Shown here: positions 1-8,691 of the stretch, piece by piece | Layout: each line of letters opens with the position of its first letter | Numbering within the stretch: the first letter of the stretch is position 1 | NCBI GenBank assembly: GCA_965206025.1 | Contig: CBDBIU010000005.1 | Coordinates: 2,294,001-2,358,000, forward strand | DNA length: 64,000 bases | Direction: 5' to 3' | Origin: G963668345 sp965206025 | Lineage (GTDB): Bacteria > Acidobacteriota > Terriglobia > Bryobacterales > UBA6623 | The notes under the pieces: generated by a model | Seen by the model: only the letters and a program-made list of their open reading frames with translations | Told to the model about the DNA's origin: nothing | Databases searched by the model: none | Position numbers and translations under genes: made by a program

Positions 1-566
1 GCCAGATGGTAAGTCGGCGAACCATCGCTTCGCAGCAGGGCGAAGTCTTCCACGTCGGCGATCTCACGGGATTGCCGGCGGTAAACCAAGTCGTCGAAGG
101 CGAGCGAGTGAGCTGATTCCCGACGGACCCGGAAGCGCAACACGAAGGGCTCGCCCTTGGCCGCGCGATCGTCGCTTTCCTGCCGCGGCATCTCTCGCAT
201 GCCGGGGTTCGCCAGCCATGGACCCGCTGACTTGCCCTCCTCGGGGCCGCTGTGATCGACCGCCTGCTGGGGGGTGAAATCTCGGTACGCAGCGCCCTTC
301 CGCAGCAAGGCTTCGGCCGCCGGGCGATGGGCGCCCCCTCGCTCCGACTGGTGATATCGCTCGTCCCAGGGAAGTTCAAGCCACTTGAGGCCGTCCAGGA
401 TCGACTGCAAAGACTCTTCGCTGCCGCGCTCCCGGTCGGTGTCATCGATGCGCAGGATGACCTGGCCGCCCCTACCACGCGCGAAGAGCCAATTGAAAAT
501 ATAGGTGCGCGCGCCTCCAATATGGAGAAAGCCGGTCGGAGAGGGAGCGAAACGAACTCGTGTCAT
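1..566 (-). CDS. gltX: Glutamyl-tRNA synthetase, N-terminal part (cut by window edge)
   Basis: Charges tRNA-Glu with glutamate in the cytoplasm. The minus-strand frame is open from an ATG at 566 to base 1, about 188 residues, so only the N-terminal part of the catalytic domain is present. It opens MTRVRFAPSPTGFLHIGGAR, the class I synthetase HIGH-type motif (here HIGG), followed by RIDDTDRERGSEES, both typical of GluRS. The KMSKS loop and anticodon-binding domain would lie beyond the window. An upstream ATG at 612 is out of frame, which supports the 566 start. The nondiscriminating or GluQ-like alternative cannot be excluded from the N-terminus alone. Confidence 0.93.
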   Translation of the reverse strand, partial: MTRVRFAPSPTGFLHIGGARTYIFNWLFARGRGGQVILRIDDTDRERGSEESLQSILDGLKWLELPWDERYHQSERGGAHRPAAEALLRKGAAYRDFTPQQAVDHSGPEEGKSAGPWLANPGMREMPRQESDDRAAKGEPFVLRFRVRRESAHSLAFDDLVYRRQSREIADVEDFALLRSDGSPTYHL

Positions 567-974
567 CAGTGGGATTGTCGGCAGCGAGATTGTCGGCGGA
601 GCGTTCGTTCATGATACGCTGGACCCGGCCTGTTCCGCCAGCCGGTGTGATTCCGGCGTGATCAATGATGAGTAGATCCCGAGAAAGAAAGCGCGCCCCA
701 GGTTAGCGCCGCGGAGGGTGCCAACGCCGCGGTTTCGGGACCGGCGCCACAAGGAGCCAAGCGGGCTAGCCGAGGGCCCGCGTCCCCTCATGCGGCATCG
801 GATGACCTTGCCGTTGACTTCAGGTTTCAAACTCTGAGACGATGGGCCCAGCTGTGGAAGCGACAGACTGTCCTCGATAAGACGGCGCCCTAGTCCGGCC
901 GTGGGTCAGCCTCTAGCCTCTTCAGTTTGTGGATTTCTTGGGGAGTTTACTGCCCCTGGGCAAAAGGAGCGGAA
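567..974. other. Intergenic region between gltX and the RRM gene
   Basis: This 408-base gap separates divergently transcribed genes and must hold both promoters. No convincing -35/-10 pair, RNA gene or conserved small ORF was seen. A 73-codon minus-strand frame at 609-830 has arginine-rich, family-less translation and looks spurious. The last 15 bases carry the Shine-Dalgarno sequence of the RRM gene. Confidence 0.5.
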
Positions 975-1325
975 ATGAAGCTTTATGTGGGCAATTTGCC
1001 CTATGATGCGACCGACGGGGACTTGGAAAAGTGGTTTACCGAGGCCTCGGTTGCGGTGGATAGCGTTACCTTGGTGCGCGACCGCTATTCCGGACAGCCG
1101 CGCGGCTTTGGGTTTGTCGAAATCAACGATGATGAGCAAGCAGAGACCGCCATTCAGAGCTGCAACGGCAAAGACATGATGGGTCGTCCCTTGGTCGTGA
1201 ACGAAGCTCGTCCCAAAGTGCCGCGAATCGACGGTGGCGGCGGCGGTGGCGGGGACTATCGAGATGACCAGCGCGGCGGGCCTTCGGGCAAACGTGGTAA
1301 GCGCAGCCGGTCGCCGCGCTGGTAA
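975..1325 (+). CDS. RRM-domain RNA-binding protein
   Basis: Small single-RRM protein of 116 residues, the bacterial RNA-binding type found in cyanobacteria, Acidobacteria and others. RNP2 is LYVGNL near residues 3-8 and RNP1 is RGFGFVEI near residue 45. The C-terminus is a glycine run followed by an Arg/Ser-rich basic tail (GKRGKRSRSPRW), a flexible RNA-binding extension. The start at 975 is chosen because AAGGAG lies at 964-969; a longer in-frame start at 927 would add residues with no family match. Likely role: RNA chaperone or post-transcriptional regulator, possibly cold-induced; that role is inferred from the family only. Confidence 0.9.
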   Translation: MKLYVGNLPYDATDGDLEKWFTEASVAVDSVTLVRDRYSGQPRGFGFVEINDDEQAETAIQSCNGKDMMGRPLVVNEARPKVPRIDGGGGGGGDYRDDQRGGPSGKRGKRSRSPRW

Positions 1326-1664
1326 AACTCCCGCAACGAGACCCCACGACAGATAATGGGGCGCGCCGCTCAAGGCCGTCCTGGTGGGAAGCTCCGACGG
1401 CCCTCCTGCCGGCCGGGGACGCAGCCGACAAGATCTCGACCCTTGATTCCGCACGGCTGCCCGGTTTTCCACTACTTACCGACTACGGGATTGCCCGCGT
1501 TTCCCGCCCACGCCAGACCGTATCTCGCTGCTCCGCGCGACAATTCCGGCGATAGCGTTGTCCCTGCGCAATCCGTCGTCACGGGAGGCAACCTGATTTT
1601 TCAGCTACTTGCGGCCCTCGCGCAGGGAAAACCAAGCCCCTGAATAGGAGAGGCGGCAGCCGCG
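1326..1664. other. Intergenic region between convergent genes
   Basis: The RRM gene and the sulfatase converge on this 339-base gap. A weak 5-bp stem (CCCCA/TGGGG, about 1342-1361) lies just after the RRM stop, without a clear T-run. No gene or mobile element is recognisable. The frames open here have atypical, Pro/Arg-rich translations. Confidence 0.4.
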
Positions 1665-3230
1665 TCAGACCAGGGAGTCCGTGGGGGGCAGCGAAGCGCG
1701 CCAGCCTTCGTGCAGCATGCCCGTGAGCCCGTTGACGAGGCTTAAATTGGCCGGATCGTTGGCGATGTTTGAGTTTTCTTCGGGGTCGGTTTGGTGATCG
1801 TACAACTCCCGCGCACGAAAACCCGTTTCCTTGACCAGCCATTCCGTATAGCGGTAGCGGTCTGTTCGCATGGAGTAGCCCATGCCGTCGCCGGCGCCGG
1901 GGATATCGCGCGGATACTGGCTGAAGGCCGCGCGTTTCCACAGCCTATCAGGATCTTTAAACAGTGGCAGGAAGCTTGATCCTTCCAAGCCGTCGGGGCG
2001 TTCTAGGCCGCAGATATCGCAAAGAGACGGATAGACGTCGACCAATTCCGTCAGAGCTTCCGTCTTCCTGCCGGCGCCGCGCCGGTCCGGTGCGCTGACG
2101 ATTAACGGCGTGCGGGTCGCGGTTTCGAAATTGGTGTACTTGTTCCATAGGCCATGGTCGCCCAGGTGATAGCCGTGGTCGCCCCAGAGGACGATCACCG
2201 TCCTTTCGCGCAGGCCGAGATCGTCCAGGGCGCCGAGCAAGCGGCCAATCTGGGCATCCACGTAGCTCACCGAAGCGTAATAGCCGCGGACGAGTTCCCG
2301 CGCCTTGTACGGGGGCACACCTCCCGACATCGGTATGTCCGTGTAGGCGCGCAACTCCGCGGAATCGTGCAAGGCGAAGGGCGGAGCATAGGCGGGCGGG
2401 AACACGTTCTTCGCTGTCCGGGTAGTCCCCGCCGGGTAAAGATCGTAATACTTCTTTGGCGCCACGAAGGGTAGGTGGGGCTTTAGAAAGCCGACGGCGA
2501 GAAAAAACGGCTTGGCGCGAATCTGGTGAAGCGCACGGATGGCTTGTTCGGCGGTCCGGCCGTCGGGCAGCGCCTCGTCGGGCAAGTCGGGACTCTCCCA
2601 GCTACGCATTTCCCATCCGGCGGCGCCCTCCGCCGGGACTTGCCGCTTCGACGGCTCATAGTAGTAGGCTTCCTTGGAAATCCAGCCGGCCTCGCGCAGT
2701 CGATCCCATCGCCGTTGGGCGAAGGTTCGGTTCTCGTCGCTGCCCCAGGCAAAGCCGTCGGGAATCCAGGGCGGAACACTCCAGGAGCGGGGATCGTCAA
2801 GCTGGGGCTTGTGGTAGATCTTGCTGAAGGCCGTGGTGAGATAACCCTGTTGTCTGAATCGCTGCGGCAGGGTGACGACGTTCGGCAGGTAGCGGCGGAA
2901 ATGGGTCGTCGCGTTATAAATTTCTGTCGTGTCGGGACGGCGCCCGGTCAAAAGCGACGTCCTCGACGGGCTCGAGGTTGCTTGCTGGCAATAAGCGCGT
3001 AGGAACGTTAACCCGCGCTCGGCAATCGAGTCGATGTGGGGCGTATGGATGGTGCGATTCCCGTAGCAGCCCAGCTCGGGACGCAGGTCGTCGACGGCAA
3101 TAAAAAGCAGGTTCAGCTCGGGGCTTTTCTTCTTCTTGGCGCGTAGCGGGGCGAGGCGTCCCGAGAGCGCCGCCAGGGGAGTGGCTTGCAGTCCGCGACG
3201 AAGGAAAGTTCGACGAGAGTGTGCGCTCAT
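1665..3230 (-). CDS. Tat-exported sulfatase, iduronate-2-sulfatase-like
   Basis: Arylsulfatase-superfamily enzyme of 521 residues, predicted to hydrolyse sulfate esters on polysaccharides outside the cytoplasm. The N-terminus SRRTFLRRGL is a Tat-type twin-arginine signal. Metal ligands are visible in FIAVDDLRPE, and the active-site signature reads SSPSRTSLLTGRRP near residue 87. The residue to be converted to formylglycine is therefore Ser, not Cys, so maturation would need a radical-SAM anSME-type enzyme, which is not in this window. GDHGYHLGDHG and a C-terminal LYDHQTDPEENSN motif are typical of the family. The wide spacing to the next gene suggests it is monocistronic. Substrate is unknown. 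Confidence 0.92.
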   Translation of the reverse strand: MSAHSRRTFLRRGLQATPLAALSGRLAPLRAKKKKSPELNLLFIAVDDLRPELGCYGNRTIHTPHIDSIAERGLTFLRAYCQQATSSPSRTSLLTGRRPDTTEIYNATTHFRRYLPNVVTLPQRFRQQGYLTTAFSKIYHKPQLDDPRSWSVPPWIPDGFAWGSDENRTFAQRRWDRLREAGWISKEAYYYEPSKRQVPAEGAAGWEMRSWESPDLPDEALPDGRTAEQAIRALHQIRAKPFFLAVGFLKPHLPFVAPKKYYDLYPAGTTRTAKNVFPPAYAPPFALHDSAELRAYTDIPMSGGVPPYKARELVRGYYASVSYVDAQIGRLLGALDDLGLRERTVIVLWGDHGYHLGDHGLWNKYTNFETATRTPLIVSAPDRRGAGRKTEALTELVDVYPSLCDICGLERPDGLEGSSFLPLFKDPDRLWKRAAFSQYPRDIPGAGDGMGYSMRTDRYRYTEWLVKETGFRARELYDHQTDPEENSNIANDPANLSLVNGLTGMLHEGWRASLPPTDSLV

Positions 3231-3462
3231 CGCTGCTGGTTTCGCGAGCTTGCGGAGACCGATAGGCTCTCTTTCAGCCTATCGTACTTTCACCGTTAAA
3301 GTAGCGGGTAGGCGGGCCGCGGCTCGCCGCGGTTTCTCCTCGCTGTGTTCGGAGGCGGCGCAGCGCGGCGGGTTGAAGAGCATGGCCGAAGTGTCCTATG
3401 CGCTGTTCGCAAGGAGGTGAGGAAAATGGCCCAGCGCCGGGCGGGCTGGCGTTTTTCCGGCT

Positions 3463-4914
3463 TCAGGATTCGTTGCTGCCGTCAGCGGATGCCGCCTCGC
3501 CGATCCGATGCAGCTTAATTAGGTCGGTTTTGCCGGATACGCGGAACGGCGTGCCCGCTACGATGCAAATCAGATCTCCCGGGTCGCCCCATCCGAGGCG
3601 CAGCAGCAACGATTCGGCGACCCTCACCAGATGGTCGACATCGCGGATTTTGTCAACCGGCTTGGCGCGAACTCCCCACAGCAATTTCATCCGCCGGCAA
3701 ACCTGACGGTGGCGGGAGAGGCCGAGAATCGCGGAGCGGGGACGATGCTTGGAAACCAGCCGAGCGGTGTAGCCGCTTTCAGTGAAGACGACGATGTAGT
3801 TTGCCTCCATCTGCTCGGCCAGCTCGGCAGCGCTACGGGCGACGGCATCAGAGAGGTCTTCACTCGGGCCGGATCTTGCGGCGGTCGAGTAAACGCGCTC
3901 GGGAAGGGTCGCTTCAGCCGATTCGATGATTCGGCTCATCATGGCCACGGCCTCGACGGGGTAAAGGCCTACCGCCGTTTCGCCCGACAGCATTAGGGCG
4001 TCGGAGCCGTCGAGAACCGCGTTGGCCACATCGCTGGACTCCGCCCGCGTGGGCGAGGGCCGTTCGATCATCGACTCGAGCATCTGGGTGGCCGTAATCA
4101 CCGGCTTTCGCATTCCGGCTGCCTCGCGGATGATGCGCTTCTGCTCGACCGGAACCTGCCAGGGAGACAGCTCGACGCCCAAGTCGCCGCGCGCGACCAT
4201 GACGCCGTCGGCGACTTCCAAAATACGGGCAAGATCGTCCAGGGCCTGAGGCTTTTCCAGTTTCGCAATGACGTGAGTATCTGTCTTTGCCGCAGCGATT
4301 ATGTCCTTGACCAGTTCAACGTCCCGCGCGCGACGAACGAATGACAGGGCAACGTAGTCGACCCCCTGATCGAGGGCGAACCGCAAGTCGGCTTTGTCCT
4401 TCTCGGTCACCGACGGCAGCTTGAGCGCCGCGGCGGGGACGTTGACGCCCTTGCGCTCGCGGAGAAGACCGTCGTTAAGGATTTCACATACGACGTCGCC
4501 ATTCTCAATCCGCGACACGCGCAAGGCGATGGCCCCGTCGTCGAGGAGAATGCGGTCGCCGGGTTCGACATCTTCAGCGAGCGTCGGGTAATCAATGCTT
4601 ACGCTTTGCTCATCCCCGGCGATCGGTTGATGGGCCAGCCGGAGGGCGCCGCCGGCTTTGAGGCTGACCGGCTGCCCGTGTTTCAGCTTCCCGGTTCGGA
4701 TTTTCGGTCCTTGCAGATCGGCGATGATCGGGATCATGCGGTCGCGCCGGTCGGCCTGTTCGCGCACGCGGCGGATGTTGGCTGCGTGCTCCTCGTGTCG
4801 GCCGTGCGAGAAGTTCAACCGCACGGCGCTCATACCGGCGTCGAGGAGAGCGCCGATGACCTCAGATTCGCTGGAGACCGGGCCCAGCGTAGCGACGATC
4901 TTAGTTTTGCGCAT
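3463..4914 (-). CDS. pyk: Pyruvate kinase
   Basis: Catalyses the last step of glycolysis, phosphoenolpyruvate plus ADP to pyruvate plus ATP, in the cytoplasm. The 483-residue length fits the family. The N-terminus MRKTKIVATLGPVSSE with RLNFSHG and the signature VMVARGDLGVEL are present, followed by ITATQMLESMI. The C-terminal allosteric domain contains IVVFTESGYTARLVSKHRP. The gene stands alone, with about 230 bases to the sulfatase and 306 bases to the ClpB-like gene. An inverted repeat (GGCTTT/AAAGCC, about 4929-4942) lies directly upstream of its start, in the 5' leader; no regulatory function is assigned. Confidence 0.96.
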   Translation of the reverse strand: MRKTKIVATLGPVSSESEVIGALLDAGMSAVRLNFSHGRHEEHAANIRRVREQADRRDRMIPIIADLQGPKIRTGKLKHGQPVSLKAGGALRLAHQPIAGDEQSVSIDYPTLAEDVEPGDRILLDDGAIALRVSRIENGDVVCEILNDGLLRERKGVNVPAAALKLPSVTEKDKADLRFALDQGVDYVALSFVRRARDVELVKDIIAAAKTDTHVIAKLEKPQALDDLARILEVADGVMVARGDLGVELSPWQVPVEQKRIIREAAGMRKPVITATQMLESMIERPSPTRAESSDVANAVLDGSDALMLSGETAVGLYPVEAVAMMSRIIESAEATLPERVYSTAARSGPSEDLSDAVARSAAELAEQMEANYIVVFTESGYTARLVSKHRPRSAILGLSRHRQVCRRMKLLWGVRAKPVDKIRDVDHLVRVAESLLLRLGWGDPGDLICIVAGTPFRVSGKTDLIKLHRIGEAASADGSNES

Positions 4915-4993
4915 GAGATCGTAGGGACGGCTTTCAAAAGCCTACGTAACCTCGATTAGATCATGTCATTGTGCGCAATTCATAGCTGGGCCT

Positions 4994-5038
4994 TAGCCCG
5001 CTTTTCTGACCACGTGGCGAGACGAAGTGCGTGAAAGG
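4994..5038. repeat. Family A repeat, solo end (A1)
   Basis: A single end of the dispersed family A inverted-repeat element, reading TAGCCCGCTTTTCTGACCAC then GACGAAGTGCGTGA. Matching ends occur near 32739, 43172, 46860, 47067 and 51737. Only one end is present, so this is a deletion relic or a solo terminus. The rest of the 4915-5220 gap holds the pyk leader and a hairpin at 5126-5177. Confidence 0.7.
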
Positions 5039-5125
5039 CCCCTTCGTACAAGGCGAGCGCCTCCCGGTGTGTTCTGGTGAATTCTTGTCGCCATCATGAT
5101 TCTCGATCTCGCCACGAATGACGAC

Positions 5126-5177
5126 GCGGCACGCAAGAATGCGTCCGTCGCGTCTGCCACGTCCGTTCTTGTGCCGC
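5126..5177. terminator. Possible hairpin downstream of the ClpB-like gene
   Basis: Arms GCGGCAC..AAGAA (5126-5139) and TTCTTGTGCCGC (5166-5177) form a 12-bp stem with a 2-base bulge and a 26-base loop. It lies about 44 bases past the stop of the minus-strand ATPase gene. There is no strong T-run, so intrinsic termination is uncertain. Confidence 0.35.
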
Positions 5178-5220
5178 GCGTTGTACGCTGCCGTTTGAAA
5201 AGGATGTTTTACGTGAAATT

Positions 5221-6444
5221 CTACTTGCGGCTGATGCCCTGCGCTTCGGTCGTGGCGGGAAACTCCAGCGGCGGCAAGGCGGCTGTTGCCTCCATACTCT
5301 CGGGCGGCTCGATGCCGGCGGCTCGGGCCATGGCGTGGACGGGTAGATTTTCGCTGACGCGCTCGAATGTCATCTCGCTTCGGCCCGCATCGAGATCTAC
5401 CTCAATCAGGTCGCCGGTACGAATCTGCTCGGTGGCGATCAGGTTGGCCATGGGGTGAACCAGAGACCTTTCGATCGCCCGCTTGAGATGGCGCGCGCCA
5501 TAGCGTGCATCCGTCCCCTTCTCCAGTAAGTGATCCTTCGCCGAGGCGGAAAGCTGGAACAAGAACGGCGTGCCGTGGAAGACCCGCTCGTGAACCCGGG
5601 CGAGTTCGAGGTCCAGAATCCGGCGCAATTGTTCATCGCCCAGAAGCTTGAAAACGACGATCTTATCAAGGCGGTTCATGAACTCCGGAGTAAACTTGCG
5701 CCGAGCGGCCGCGATGCCGGCATTGGAAATGCTGTTCGTCATCTTCTCGTTGCGAGGATCTTTTGCGGCAGGCCGCGGACCGCTAAAGCCCAACCCCGGG
5801 CTCATCAGCGAGCTCATTTCCCCGGCCCCGAGGTTGCTGGTCATGAAAATCATGCTTTGAGAAAAATCAACCCGGCGATTATCGCCCAGCGTCAAAGTAG
5901 CTTTATCGAGTACCCCCAGCAGCAGGTTCCACAACGCGTCGCTGGCCTTCTCGATTTCGTCGAAAAGCACGAAGGAAACCTTGACTTTCTCCGTATGGTG
6001 CTGGCTCAGCACCTCCTGGCTCAACAGGGGATGGGTTTCGCGATGGCCGAGGTAGCCGGGGGGCGAGCCGATCAGTTTGGCGATCTCGTGGCTATGCTGA
6101 AACTCGGCGCAGTCGATTTTGATCACCGCTCGGGCGGCGCCTAACAGCGTTTCGGCAATCGCTTCCACCACGCGGGTCTTGCCCGTGCCCGTCGGCCCCA
6201 AAAACAGGAAGTTCGCAATCGGTCTGCCGGGGCTGTTCAGAGACGCTACGTAAGTCTGATAAGCGTTGACGATTTGTTCAATCGCCTGCTCTTGTCCCAC
6301 CACTCGGCTGCGCAACCCGCGCTCGAGATGCTCGGCTTCCCGGCCTGTTAGGCCCGGGTCGAGTCGCTTTCTTACCGCTGCTTGTGCCACGTCATGACTC
6401 CTCAATCGTCTGGCGAAATTTACGACTGAGCCGCCTTCGATCAT
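5221..6444 (-). CDS. Single-ring ClpA/ClpB-type AAA+ ATPase
   Basis: A 407-residue AAA+ protein equivalent to the second ATPase module of ClpB. Walker A is GPTGTGKT (83-90), the pore loop is GSPPGYLGH (127-135), Walker B is FVLFDEIEKA (158-167), sensor 1 is MTSNLGAGE (201-209), and the ClpB D2-small domain has YGARHLKRAIERSL with the sensor 2 arginine. The Clp-N domain, first ATPase ring and middle domain of true ClpB are absent. It may be a ClpX-sized unfoldase or a dedicated remodelling factor. No IGL/F loop is obvious, so partnership with ClpP is doubtful. No partner gene is adjacent. The start at 6444 lacks a strong Shine-Dalgarno sequence; later starts are possible. Confidence 0.9.
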   Translation of the reverse strand: MIEGGSVVNFARRLRSHDVAQAAVRKRLDPGLTGREAEHLERGLRSRVVGQEQAIEQIVNAYQTYVASLNSPGRPIANFLFLGPTGTGKTRVVEAIAETLLGAARAVIKIDCAEFQHSHEIAKLIGSPPGYLGHRETHPLLSQEVLSQHHTEKVKVSFVLFDEIEKASDALWNLLLGVLDKATLTLGDNRRVDFSQSMIFMTSNLGAGEMSSLMSPGLGFSGPRPAAKDPRNEKMTNSISNAGIAAARRKFTPEFMNRLDKIVVFKLLGDEQLRRILDLELARVHERVFHGTPFLFQLSASAKDHLLEKGTDARYGARHLKRAIERSLVHPMANLIATEQIRTGDLIEVDLDAGRSEMTFERVSENLPVHAMARAAGIEPPESMEATAALPPLEFPATTEAQGISRK

Positions 6445-6855
6445 AATTACTTATCGGCACTGGGACATTGCGGCTATAATCGCACTTTCCGACAACAGCT
6501 CAGCCCTTTCCGACGGCAAAGTTCCTGCCTCCAGTTTAGCTGTGTCAAGCGTCCACTCACGTCGACCGCAGACATCCCTCCACTGAAAACAAAAGAGATA
6601 TTGCTGCGCAAATGATGTGACCGAATTCGGTCACGGTAGATCCCTTCAAACATTTCCATCCCGTTGGACGTTAGCGGCGACCGCTGGGTGACACCTAACT
6701 TCCGACCGGCGTGAGCCGCTGTACGTTAAGTCGGTTACACTTCTCTGGGGGGTTGCGTGTTGTAGGACCCGCGACCAAACCGTGTTTCCTGGAAGCCTTC
6801 ACCCACTGCTTGCCGCATTGACCCCACCGGATTCGTTTGCGACACTCGTTGATTC
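6445..6855. other. Divergent intergenic region
   Basis: This 411-base gap separates the ATPase (minus) from the membrane sulfatase-like gene (plus). It contains the 18-bp perfect palindrome at 6617-6634 and a TATAAT at 6475-6480 without a good -35 element. No gene is convincing; a 61-codon minus-strand frame at 6474-6659 has no family resemblance. Confidence 0.4.
6617..6634. promoter_or_regulatory. 18-bp perfect palindrome, possible operator
   Basis: GTGACCGAATTCGGTCAC is a perfect inverted repeat lying between divergent genes, 173 bases upstream of the ATPase start and 222 bases upstream of the sulfatase start. The size and central symmetry suit a dimeric repressor site. No regulator gene is nearby, so the binding protein is unknown. 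Confidence 0.4.
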
Positions 6856-8691
6856 GTGGGGCAATCACCTGCCGGCGGTTTGACGCCGAGACGCTTCGCC
6901 ATTCAGGTCGGCTTGGCGCTGAGCCTGTCTCTCGCCTTCCTTGACCTCGTCGCCGCCACCCACAAACAGCCGATCGAGATCGATTCCGCGTTTGCCCTTC
7001 TTGGACCGCTCGTAGGGATGTTCGCCGCCGCACTGGGAGCCTACGGCGTCGGGTGGCTCCTTATCGCGGTTCCTCTAAAACGCTTCACTTCGCTTAGAAC
7101 GCAGGGCCTCACGGTCGCCCTCGCCGCCTTTGTGGCGGCGCCGTTCGTGTTCTCCATTGCCGCGGCCCATGCCTCAGCCGAAGGAGGACGCTTGCTGCCG
7201 GCGCTCAATCTCGGGCTGGGGTTGAGTTGCAGCGGCTTCCTGCTGGCCTATCTCGCTTGGGAGGGGCTCTCCAATTTCCCCTCGGCGCCCGATTTCGTTC
7301 TTCGAATCGGCTTTTCTGCACCTTTCGTCTTGGCCGAGACTTTCGCCTTCCAATGGCTAGCCAGGGAAGCCGTGGGTCTGCAACGATCGTGGGGTTTTTT
7401 TCTTCTGCTAGTGCTCTATTTGGCCGTTTGCGGCGTAACGATGGGCTACTTTACCCGTCTCGGCCGCGACAAAAAGGTCTTCGCTGGATTGCTTTCGCTG
7501 AGCGCCGCGCTCGTCCTAAGCCTCGCCGCTTCTTTCGCTATCGAGAACTTCGCAACGCCTTCTCCACCGCCCGCGTCGGGACCTCCTAGCCGGATTCGTC
7601 ATGTGATTCTGTTGACCGTCGACACGCTTCGCCGCGACGCACTCTCCTGCTACGGCGGTGGAACGCCGACGCCGAACATCGATCGTCTTGCCGAAGACGG
7701 GATTCTCTTTGAGAACGCTTACGCGCCCTCCCCTTGGACCCTGCCGTCGTTCGTGACAATTCTGTCCGGCCTTTCACCTTGGGTGCACAAGGCCACGCGT
7801 CTCGAGTACGCGGTCCCGGCCGGTCTGCCAAGCTTGGCGGCGTTTCTGAAAAAGGAGGGTTACCTGACAGCCTCGATTGGGTCCAACCCGGTTGTGATGC
7901 TGCCTGGTCCCCAGCCCGCGCTTTCCTCAGGGTTTGACGACTACGACTTCTACCCTAAGAATCATCGTCCCTTGACGCAAGGCCACCGGATCGCTCTGCG
8001 CTTGTTGCCCACCGCTTTTGGCGACGTCGCTTCGACCGATCATTTGACTCGACGCGCCCAACACTGGGTTGACAGCTACCGGGACCGCGAGTTCTTTCTC
8101 TGGTTTCATTACTACGACCCACACATACCCTACGCGCCCCCGCCGGCTTTCTTCCCCCAAAGCCAGCCCGATCCCGCCATTGGGGAGCGCTTTGCCGGCA
8201 AGCGAATGAAAGAGATCAGAAAGGGGGCCTTCCGCCCCTCTCCGGCAGCTATGAACTGGGTCGAAGCGCTTTACCACGGCGAAGTACGCTACGTCGATGA
8301 CCGCATCGGCCGATTCATCGCCACACTCAAGGATCTCGATCTCTATGAGGATGCACTCATCCTTGTCACCAGCGACCACGGCGAAGAGCACTATGAACAC
8401 GGCGGCATCGACCACGGCCACTCGCTCTACGAGGAGTTGCTTCGGGTTCCGCTGATCGTCAAACTTCCCGGTTCGACGGTCAAGGACGAGATTGAGCAAG
8501 CCGTCTCTCTGGAAAGCGTCCTACCGACGATCCTCGATTTGTGCAACATCGAGTTCGACCGCGGAGCCTTCTCAGGACGTTCTCTTCAAGGCCTTTGGAC
8601 GGACGCTCGTTCGTCGAACAGCGAAACGCCGGTTTTCAGCACTGGCTTGCTGATCTACGAAGAGCGAGAGGCGGTTGTTTTTGACGGGCTA
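6856..8691 (+). pseudogene. Membrane sulfatase-like gene, 5' part, interrupted by IS630
   Basis: First 612 codons of an alkaline-phosphatase-superfamily gene. About six hydrophobic segments (residues 12-230) are followed by a periplasmic sulfatase-like domain: VILLTVDTLRRDALSCYG, then SPWTLPSFVTILSG, then LILVTSDHGEEHYEHGG. The position of the usual Cys/Ser nucleophile is Thr in TLPSF, so the enzyme is probably a phosphotransferase or a non-classical family member, not a formylglycine sulfatase. IS630 enters at the TA at 8690-8691 and adds a stop codon five bases later. The GTG at 6856 is the earliest plausible start. The remaining 80 codons lie at 9847-10089, in the same frame. Confidence 0.88.

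Noticed and set aside
1342..1361. Terminator after the RRM gene
   Set aside because: Only a 5-bp stem with a 10-base loop and no T-run.
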